DNA of 64,000 bases from positions 25,553,616 to 25,617,615 of the forward strand of contig CM046848.1 in assembly GCA_025618425.1 (NCBI GenBank). The letters are read 5' to 3'. Source of the DNA: Heliocidaris tuberculata. Taxonomy: Eukaryota > Echinodermata > Echinoidea > Camarodonta > Echinometridae. The notes under the pieces were generated by a model, which did not search any database, was not told the origin of the DNA, and saw only the letters and a list, made by a program, of their open reading frames with translations. Made by a program: the position numbers and the translations under genes. Shown here piece after piece: positions 55,486 through 64,000 of the stretch (position 1 is its first letter; each line of letters opens with the position of its first letter).

Positions 55486-58140
55486 AGGAATACACTTTTA
55501 TTTTTTAGCTAAATCCAAGTTCAGTGGAAGGAAGGGGGAGATCGAATGTAAAATAAAGACCGACATTAGCTCATGAAAATGAACCAAAATTATCTTGGCC
55601 ACATCGAATTTCTGTTCTATGAGATGAATTATGAATTAGAAAATATACCACAAAATAAATGTTTTTTAAAAGAAATGAATGCATCATTCCCTACAAAACA
55701 ATAATAAATATGTTAATGATGATAATGATAATAGTATATTGCTTAGTAAACGCATAACACCACGTGATGTCTATAAGCGTGTTAAAACATCAATGTAAGA
55801 ATGTTACAAAAACTTAGTTACACATTAAAAAACAATTGTGTTTTCATTTCAGATTTAAACTGTTCCAACTGAGTGTGATACCATTTTACTCCTTGACCTC
55901 CCAGAGGTGTACCCAGAAGTTGATAAACCAGGGGGAGAGGCGGAAATACATACATACATCATATTCTCTGAGTAATTCCGTTCATGACATGTTTCAATGT
56001 TTGCACCTTTTATGAGCAAGACATTGTTACTCTATTTTGTCACTCATTTAGCACACTAACATATGCTATCCAAAGTGATAGGAAAAAGACAATGCGATTC
56101 AATAACCACCCGTGTTACCCAATTACCAATCTGTAAAAGAGCTTAACCGGGATTAAACCGGAATAGCTGAGCCAAAGAGGAGAATGTGATCTCCGGCCTC
56201 ACATCCGTATGATCTTGATTTATCTTCCTTGTTAACTCTGAACGGTTTGATCTTTTAAACTCTCACAAAGACACAAACAATCGTGGGGAATTTCCCTTTT
56301 TTTTCTCTCTTTTTTTTTTTTTTTTAGGTTTGCGGGGTTTTCCGGGGGGGGGGGGGGGGGGGGTAACGTTCCAAATGACACTTTAAGGCTCCAACTTGTA
56401 ATAATAATGATGATGATGATGTAAATCGAATCATTCTGCTCACCTCTGGTTATATACCCAGAGCAGAAAATTTACAAGACATTTCTAAGGAGAGTAATTC
56501 TAAATTGGCAATCACCGATGCATTATTGACCCAATTTGTACAGTTAAAATGAAATTATAATGTCTTTTTCAAGGGAATAACTTTTAGAGTTGATCTCGTT
56601 GATAGAGTAAGCACACATGTATGACAACACGGTGGACCCCCCCCCCCCCCACACACACACACATCCCAGCCGAAAAACATAACGAGTTATCTATTAAAGT
56701 GTAGTTTTTTTTTCCAGGATGAGATATTTGATTTGAGTTGATTTGATTTGATTTATTCTCCGTTTCAAAATAATCATACATGATACATATTGATTCAATG
56801 ATTAAACATGACACAGTGTGATAACTTTGTATATATCAAACTAACAAACAAATATAAGTGTATTAAGAAGAGTATAAAAATAATTTACTCAAACGGATCA
56901 TTATTGACCTAACATAATATGAAACGGAGGGACATGCTAAGAAGGCAATGCTTGTATGATGCATGCCCTAACATGCCTAAGGACTTAGTTACATCACAGA
57001 ATATTTTGGTCAAACAAATCATAACAATTGATATGAAGAAATGCCGGGAATAGATCTCACCTGCATGAAAATACTAACCTTCCCAAGCAAGTTGATAAGG
57101 CTCTTACTTAACATACACTGAATAAACGAAAAGATTTCTTCTTTTTTTTCAATGAGGAGAAGTGTTAACCCATTGACCAGTACTGCATGTATTGAATTCT
57201 CAGATTTTCATAGACTCAATAATGGAGCAACCGGGCTTCCGTATGTATTTGTAGTCTAGTCGGAAATGGGGGTCCCCGTGCACCATCGGTGTACATTTTT
57301 GAAACCAAGTTTTTTTGTGATGCCCGAAGTGTCTAGTTAACGATTTTTTTAAAATGTTCTCATTGCCAAATCTTCTCTCATAGAGTTCAAAATCTGCCAT
57401 TTTGGGGGCCATTGCTATTCAAAACATCAATCTAAACTATTTCAAGCCTTTAAATGCTTATATCAAAAGCTATTACATTTTCTTCCGAAATTGGATCGCA
57501 GGCCAATCGTATATAGTGTGTGTGCTTAAGTGGCCTATGTACTTGTGGAAAAATATGTTGTGTTTTAAGACTGCAAGAAAAAGGTGTCATTTCAACAGTT
57601 TTGTGGATATACTTTTTCCTCCCACGTTTTTAACCGAGCTATAGGTTATCACCTCTGCCCTTCTTGTGCAAAGAATCGGTGCTGATGAAATGGTATTTTT
57701 AGACGCACTTGTGATTATTTTTGGAATGGTACTCTCCTTTTTAAACAAGAATTAAAGATATGCTAATTTGCTGTGCTCCCTTAAGCTGCGAATTGCGAAT
57801 CGAGCTGATCACACAGCTAAAAAATTTAATATTTAATATTTAAAAACATTAAATAAACATTACGAATGAACAAAACATATGAGGTAAATCATATTTCAAA
57901 GTTGTAAGAAGAGGAGAAGTCTATAAAACCTAAAGGTATACAGTATTACATTTCTCCTTAGGCACTATAATTGAGTTCACTTCCTTTCTATTATTTCTAC
58001 GTTTACCTGTTTACTTCAAATGAGCTGCAATTAAAAGCTTTTGAATTATGATCTTTCCAAGCAATGTCTTGCGAAAACATTGGGATTCCTTACGCGGAAA
58101 TCCGTGTTTTCAAGAAGCAATGGCGGAAACAAAAATTTAC

Positions 58141-58171
<31 letters not shown>

Positions 58172-58220
58172 ACTGAAACGTATATCATTATTAATACTGG
58201 GGTTGAAATATTTTAAGAAT

Positions 58221-58304
58221 CAGAGGCGGCGGAACGACGGGCTCGGATAATGGAAGGGGGGGGGGGCACCTTTTGTTTGGCGTTTGGTCGTTCCGCCACC
58301 TCTA
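58221..58304. mobile_element. Very short hAT-like MITE (84 bp)
   Basis: CAGAGGCGGCGGAACGAC at the left, GTCGTTCCGCCACCTCT at the right, and 8-bp target duplication TTAAGAAT (58213-58220, 58305-58312). Confidence 0.85.
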
Positions 58305-58780
58305 TTAAGAATGATATAAGCTGAATTATGCTCCAAAGTGATAACTAAAAAGTGAAGATAAATGCTTGCAATGAAACATAACCGCGTCTTCTGAATACAT
58401 AAACTTTGCGAAAACATCTGTCCCTGGAAAAGTGAAGAGTCCCCATTTCTCACCTAAAGTCGCTTTGACGACAGTTGGGATTACCCTGCAAATATTGTGG
58501 TTGCTGAAAGGGTGTAATAATTTTAAGAAAATGAACAGAAAGAAGTAATTCAGTGGTGGCTAATCCAAGAATTGATTTTTAAAAGGGGGGTTGAAAATGT
58601 AACGGGGACATGCCCATGCCCCATTTTTCCTATACTTACCGCATGAAAAGTCCACTCTCTTCGATCCAAGGTACCGTAATAGATGAAACCATGCAAGGTC
58701 TGCTCGCTGGAAACGTTCCAAGTAATGGAAAAAGAAAAAACAATTTTGCTTGTTTTTTTCACGAATCAAGAATACCTCGA

Positions 58781-59003
58781 AGCCGGGGTGTAGCTAGGGG
58801 GCTCCCATGCGGAGGGGGGAAGGGGGAAGGGGGGGAGGAAAAAAAAATTTTCCCCCAGCCCTCAAAAAAGCTGCTCAGTAGTGGAGGGGTGGTTATCACA
58901 TGTTGTCCTCCATAATTCTCTGACAAGCAAAAAAAAAAAAAAAAAAAGTTCTTTTTTTTTTCGAGGAAAAGTTGTCAGCTGCCCCCCCTCAGCTACGCTA
59001 GTG
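58781..59003. mobile_element. hAT-like MITE
   Basis: CCGGGGTGTAGCTAGGGGG at the left, CCCCTCAGCTACGCTAG at the right, and the shared inner module AATTCTCTGACAAGC then poly-A. Confidence 0.65.
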
Positions 59004-59930
59004 GGTGCTCGTGACTTTCCTCCCACCAATAGAATAATGAAAAAAGAGTAGAAATGGAAAGGGAGAAAGAGAAAGGAGAACATTAAAAGTAAAATACGAC
59101 TCACTCCCACACCCCAGACTCTATGGCGTTGTTCTTTTGCATTTCACACAACTAGCAAGACCGGTTACCCCCCCCCCCAAAAAAAAAAAAAAAAAACCCT
59201 GTGGCCCTTCCATGGCTGGACCCCCACAGCTGCGATGGACCGAATAAAGGTCCTGTTTACTGATTCAGCTCTCACTTTATCATTCTGATATACCGCAGCT
59301 GGACGTGCCTTAATTTTGCTCTGTTTTCTGGTCTCCGATTCTTTTCCTAGAGTAAGCGTCATTTATCTTTCAACTGGATAGTTGGATGAGTTTTCTTTCT
59401 CGTTTGTATTCTTCGGTGGTTGTTTTTTAGTAATTATGTATCTATTTTAGTCGCTTGCAATATACAATAATACAGTGGTAACAACTGTTTGCACACAACG
59501 CTTTTCTGACCACCGTAACAATTTATTGATCAAAGCTCTTTGCAGTGTATGATTACCTCGGTCATAGGATTCTTATGAATTTCAAGTATTAAATTACAAA
59601 TGATAGTATCTTTGGCTACAAAAGAATAACGATCATGTAAAAAACGTACCTTTTTGCATCAGAAAATTAAAAAGTTTATATGAGATTCTGTCTAAATAGT
59701 TCTTTCTCAGTATATTGAAAACGGTTCCATGACATTTGCTCCTGAGACAATTGCTCCGGTCTAACTTTGCCATGTTAATCCTAAACCTAATCCTAATCTT
59801 CACATTGTCCTAAACAAAAAACCAAATCATGACCTTGACCTTAACCTTTTACCTTTCGAGATATGAACGGGATGGAGTAAATGTCGTGTCACGTCACCAG
59901 TGATAATTTTGTATGGCAAAATAATAGTTC

Positions 59931-59967
<37 letters not shown>

Positions 59968-60360
59968 AAGTTGATATAGATTCTAAATCATATCCAACAT
60001 ATCCGGCGCATAATACATTTGTAGATCTCCAGAAATAATTACTCTTACGCGTTCAACGTTGGCATGCTGAGTGAGTACCCTAAACTTTCATTATGGCATT
60101 CGGTATTTCAGGAGAAACATCAAATTCTCCGAATTACCATCTCACTCTCGGCGAGGATCAGTCCCCTACAACTACCTTTCTTTTCCGACAGGAGCACATG
60201 CATAACCTGTATACAGCTCAATCATTTAGTGAATGGTTCTTTGCCATTTATTCACCAATCTGCTAATTTGACAGGTTGCATTAGTTGATATCATCATTCT
60301 TTGTAGCTAGCTCACCTGGAATACGTGTTTGTCTGAGAAGGAGAACAACAGACAGACACC

Positions 60361-60412
60361 ATGAAGTTCTTTATTATTGCAACCCTCTTGGGGATCCTCA
60401 ATTCTTCTGCAG
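60361..60412 (+). CDS. Bf: Bf-like copy 2 exon 1: signal peptide
   Basis: MKFFIIATLLGILNSSA, 52 bp, ending at GTGAGG in phase 1, the same phase and design as copy 1. The leader TGTTTGTCTGAGAAGG precedes it. The other exons are 62877-63074 and 63629-63811; the gene continues beyond the right edge. Confidence 0.9.
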
Positions 60413-60429
60413 GTGAGGATGATTTATTT

Positions 60430-60595
60430 GAGACATAGTAAATTTAGAATTTGGAATTTAGAATTAAGAATTTAGAACTTAGAAGTTAGAATTTAGAGTG
60501 TAGAATTTAGAATTTAGATGTAGAATGTAGAATGTAGAATGTAGAATTTTGAATTTTGAATTTAGAAATTTTGAATTTTGAATTTTAAATTCAAA
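60430..60595. repeat. TAGAATT(T) degenerate tandem repeat
   Basis: About 20 copies of a 7-9-bp unit (TAGAATTTAGAATT, TAGAATGTAGAATG, TTTTGAATTTTGAA) just inside intron 1 of Bf copy 2. Confidence 0.9.
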
Positions 60596-60713
60596 TGTAT
60601 TGTTCCAATCGCACGAAAAATAATATACCTGTTCATAAATTTAGTAGATTTATCAAATCAAAGAACTTAAACAAAGTTGGGAAACTAAAAATATATATAC
60701 ATATATACATATA

Positions 60714-62004
60714 CAGTAGTGGTCAAAATTATTAGAACACCTGCTAAAATGAACCACTTTAATGTTTATCGATATCTAGTTCTTTAATACCACAACTTCT
60801 GGTTGTTGAATTAAGTATTTGTGTATTGCCAGACTATAAATAAGCTGTCTGACAACCCATCCCGACGGTTAATTTTTGTCGGTGGAATTTTTTTTCAGTT
60901 TTTATATTTTTGTAATATACACCTATACCTCTTCCTGCTGATAAAATTTGCCCCAATTTTTAGGGGCTGTCTGACAACCGACGAAAAATTTTGTCACTTT
61001 TTGTGTTTTGGTAATGTATAGTTATACAACTTCCTTCCGACAAAGTTTGGCGCATATGTTAGATGGGTTGAAATCGACCTGACTTGAGGGCCCTTTTGGG
61101 GGGTTCTGGGAGCCAAACCTGGCAGATTCGTTTGGGCTGACAAGCTTTTTGTGAATGACATGAATGTGTGGTCTAAGTAACTTTAAGGGGTCAAATCTCA
61201 TATGTAAATTGGGGGTGACTATTTCGGGACAGGCTCCCAGACTTACAGTTTACATCTCAATCAATTACTCCAGAATACTCCATGGAATTCCTTTCCAGGG
61301 GTAGCCTTTTAGGGGTGTCTTTGGAGAATATGAAATTTCTTCCGGTTTTCACCACTCTGTAACCAATTTCTCTGTGCCACTCTTTCAAACAGCCAGATAT
61401 CTTCATATTTTCTGACGAACAGGTGTAGTAGAACAGTTCTACCATTCATAGTGTTAATAAAGAGGTAGCCATTATGCCGTAGAACTAGGATTTGAACATG
61501 ATCTACCACATATGGGACCAACTAATGTAAAACATGATAAAAACCCTCAAGGGATCAGCTGGAAGTGAACTTCTGGGGAGCATTTCATCAAGAGTTTTGT
61601 CAGTGATTTTTACCGACAAATTTGCTCTCAGCCAATCAGATGCAAGGATTTTAGTAGCTTGTAACAGTTGTCGGTAAAAATCACTGACAAAACTCTTGAT
61701 GAAATGCTCCCCAGAAATGCTGGAACAGCTCCAAGTATTGAAATAAATTATGCTAGAAAGTGAAATTAAGTGATCAAGTTGACTTTCTACAGGGGCAGGG
61801 GGTGGGGTGGGTATTACAGAAAAATACCGCAATTTCACTAAATATTTTCTTGACAATGACCCATATCTTTCACATGATTCGCTTATACCCTATACCCTAT
61901 CAGCAACCAGAAAATGCAGATGCATCAAACAAAATAATGATATACAAATCAAAATCAAATTTGTTAACTTTTGGCTCGTGTTCGAATAATTTTGACTAGT
62001 ACTG
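60714..62004. mobile_element. Tc1/mariner-like element, 1.29 kb
   Basis: CAGTAGTGGTCAAAATTATT at the left and AATTTTGACTAGTACTG at the right, with TA on both sides (60712-60713, 62005-62006). No intact transposase; it contains a nested MITE at 61575-61712. It lies in intron 1 of Bf copy 2. Confidence 0.85.
61575..61712. mobile_element. Palindromic MITE, GGGGAGCGTTTCATC family, copy 5
   Basis: GGGGAGCATTTCATCAAGAG and CTCTTGATGAAATGCTCCCC are exact inverses. It is nested inside the mariner-like element, so it inserted later. Confidence 0.9.
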
Positions 62005-62724
62005 TATATATTTCACAAAACATTACAACAATAAAGCAAAACAAATATCATAGATGCATTACAAATAAGGACAAAGTTGAGGAACCTACTGAAAAGCTGA
62101 GCTTATAGTTTATAGGTTCATTTCGCAAAGATTGCTATGCTTCAATAAGGGGTTTAAGCTAAGTAATGGGTAAAGGAACTACTCAGCATGGGGCGTCCGA
62201 ATTAGTTAGTCTCTAAAGACGCTAATAAATCACTGGGCTACGACAACTCGAGACAAAATTGCGAGAAAATACTTGAATTAGCAATAATTTTCACTTGGAA
62301 TCACACTGAATTATTACTTCGGCTGGAGTTCGCATACATGTCGTACGACTGTTGCATGACATTCGTGCGAATGTCGTGTAAATTCTTTCTTTCTTTTATG
62401 ACGCAATTTGTCTTAGTCTTAGTTATGTCTTAGTCTTAGTTTGTCTTAGTTATGTCGCAATTTGTTCGCAATTTATTTTCAATTTATTCCCAGGAGTCTC
62501 AGGGCAGTTCGCGCCTGTCTCGTCCGAAATGTCAGATTTTCATTGTTGTCTCCAATCAGTCACAATTTAGTTTCATAGGTTGCCAACCCCTCACAAAGTT
62601 GTCTCACATTTCACGCACTTTCTGACTCACGAAAACTAAATTGGGAAGGGTTCGAGACGGGTTCAAGACGGGTTCGAGACATCGCAGGGATCCTATCATC
62701 TTCTATTCACGTCCATTTCCTTTT

Positions 62725-62727
<3 letters not shown>

Positions 62728-62767
<40 letters not shown>

Positions 62768-62820
62768 GCCACTCTGCGGGGGGGGGGGGGGTGCCCCCGT
62801 ACAGCTACGCCATTGGATAT
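62728..62820. repeat. (CT)n microsatellite and hAT-like right end
   Basis: About 18 CT units, then a poly-G tract and GTACAGCTACGCCATTG, which resembles the right end of the CAGTGGCG family. It lies about 55 bp before the acceptor of copy 2 exon 2. Confidence 0.6.
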
Positions 62821-62876
62821 GGTTAACGTTTTTTAACATATTGCTTTCTCTTCAAATCATTTTGCCACTGACACAG

Positions 62877-63074
62877 AGGGTACGAGCTGTCGGCGACCAA
62901 GGGGTTTACGGAGAGGGCGTTACGAATATCAGAACAGTACGGACTATGAACTGACGCAGCTCCCTGAGAATTACGTCGTGCGCGTAGTCTGCGAGCCTGA
63001 CACAACGCTTGTTGGAGACGAGTTCATTATCTGCCAGGCCAATGAAAAATGGAGTGACCAGACATATTGCAATG
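62877..63074 (+). CDS. Bf: Bf-like copy 2 exon 2: CCP1
   Basis: 198 bp, phase 1 to 1, the same length as copy 1 exon 2. TSCRRPRGLRRGRYEYQNST and DEFIICQANEKWSDQTYC. About nine residues in ten match copy 1 and similarity is high at DNA level. Acceptor CACTGACACAG, donor GTAAGT. Confidence 0.93.
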
Positions 63075-63628
63075 GTAAGTGAAATGTGTTTCTACAAAGT
63101 TGTCTTATTTTCCATTTCTTTTTATGACAGTAAGAAATCACTGGACATGCTGGATGGGACCTTTATGACTGATGTTTCTTGCTAGTATGACACACTTTTT
63201 TTCAATTTACTAATGGTTTTTTTATTAACAATAAGACCTTGTTGCAGCCAAAGGCTACATCGTGCATATCGTTTGCATTGTTATGAATACATAATTACTT
63301 CTTATCAGAACGTATAGCATTAAAATTACATCCACTATACACGTATTACATTACCGTTGAATCGATTCCACACTATTATTATTAGTATTCAGAACTATCT
63401 ATACCGATAAGTTTTTTAATGTGCATCTATCAAACATATACCATATTTGAAATATTTAAAATGTTTGTTTTACTAGTAATGCAAGTGTTCATCCATTATC
63501 GTCAGCATCGGACTACCATTAAAAGTTACGAGACCAAGTTTTGGCCATAATAGTCTATAATTCATTATAGGCCGAATGCATGGATGAGTGTTATTTTACT
63601 AAGTTTATTTTTTCATATTTCATTTCAG

Positions 63629-63811
63629 CTCCGATAGTATGTTTTCTGCCCCCCACGAGCCCTGCTAATGGGTACGTGCGCATGCGTGGTAAATCGGCGA
63701 GAAGTATTGCTGTGTATCGATGCAACCCAGGCTTCCATCTCCATGGAAAACGGACTGTCGTCTGTGATGAAATTACGGGAATATGGCAAGGCGATGTACC
63801 TCGTTGTCTTC
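63629..63811 (+). CDS. Bf: Bf-like copy 2 exon 3: CCP2
   Basis: 183 bp, phase 1 to 1. CFLPPTSPANGYVRMRGKSA, then YRCNPGFHLHG, then IWQGDVPRC. Acceptor TTTCATTTCAG, donor GTAAGT. Differs from copy 1 at about nine residues of 61. No later exon is found before 64000, so the gene is partial here. Confidence 0.93.
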
Positions 63812-64000
63812 GTAAGTCACCAATACATCTCTCTAAACCTTTCATTTCATTTATATTTTAATTATAACATTGGAAATTGCTTTGTTTAGGCATAATTAAA
63901 GTGCACATAAAGGTACAGTCAAGTCAAGGACACCTCCCATTATCCTAATCAATACTAAAGATAATCAACTTATATTTAAAAATAAAAACACTTTACAGTG

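Larger units (their letters stand above)
54376..60360. promoter_or_regulatory. Intergenic region shared by the two divergent Bf-like genes
   Basis: About 6 kb between opposing start codons, so it should hold both promoters. Both leaders contain TGTTTGTCTGAGAAGG just upstream of ATG. I do not see a convincing TATA box or NF-kB site by eye. The interval holds MITEs (55350-55485, 58221-58304, 58781-59003), poly-G and poly-T tracts, and a stretch at 56400-58200 with no gene. Open frames in it are short and unconserved. Confidence 0.6.

Overview
The window is animal genomic DNA and most likely echinoderm, probably a sea urchin. That rests on intron-rich genes with GT/AG junctions, a complement factor B-like gene of the kind known from sea urchins, secreted EGF and C-type lectin modules, and a heavy load of short DNA transposons, SINEs, Penelope and LINE remnants and microsatellites. 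Species cannot be named from sequence alone.

The main content is a pair of complement factor B/C2-like genes arranged head to head. Copy 1 lies on the minus strand (start codon 54373-54375, stop 22377-22379). Sixteen exons join in phase into 2808 coding bases including the stop (935 residues). The protein has a signal peptide, six CCP/sushi modules, a von Willebrand A domain with a complete MIDAS, and a trypsin-like protease domain with His713, Asp771 and Ser882. Copy 2 starts on the plus strand at 60361. Its signal-peptide exon and first two CCP exons are in the window and the rest runs off the right edge. The two start codons are about 6 kb apart.

On the left, at 1399-5577 on the minus strand, are the last exons of a secreted EGF plus C-type-lectin-like protein. 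A doubtful first exon lies at 7394-7430, inside one arm of a large inverted duplication (6668-7675 / 8562-9420). At 10726-11751 on the minus strand is an intronless class A GPCR with an altered DRY motif. The lectin and factor B genes are both extracellular immune-type proteins. That they work together is only suggested by proximity.

The rest, including the very large factor B introns, is mostly repeats. There is a hAT-like family (CAGTGGCG/CAGGGGCG ends, 8-bp target duplications at four sites), TTAA-flanked foldback elements, two Tc1/mariner-like elements, a recurring palindromic MITE starting GGGGAGCGTTTCATC, a 316-bp satellite (46.7-48.3 kb), tRNA-derived SINEs, LINE tails, a Penelope GIY-YIG remnant, and a 1.7-kb TIR element carrying a Crypton/DUF3504-like exon. 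One hAT-like insertion has duplicated the splice donor of the sixth CCP exon of copy 1. A 49-bp fragment of the vWA exon is also duplicated in the adjacent intron. No prokaryotic features, CRISPR arrays or intact rRNA/tRNA genes were seen.
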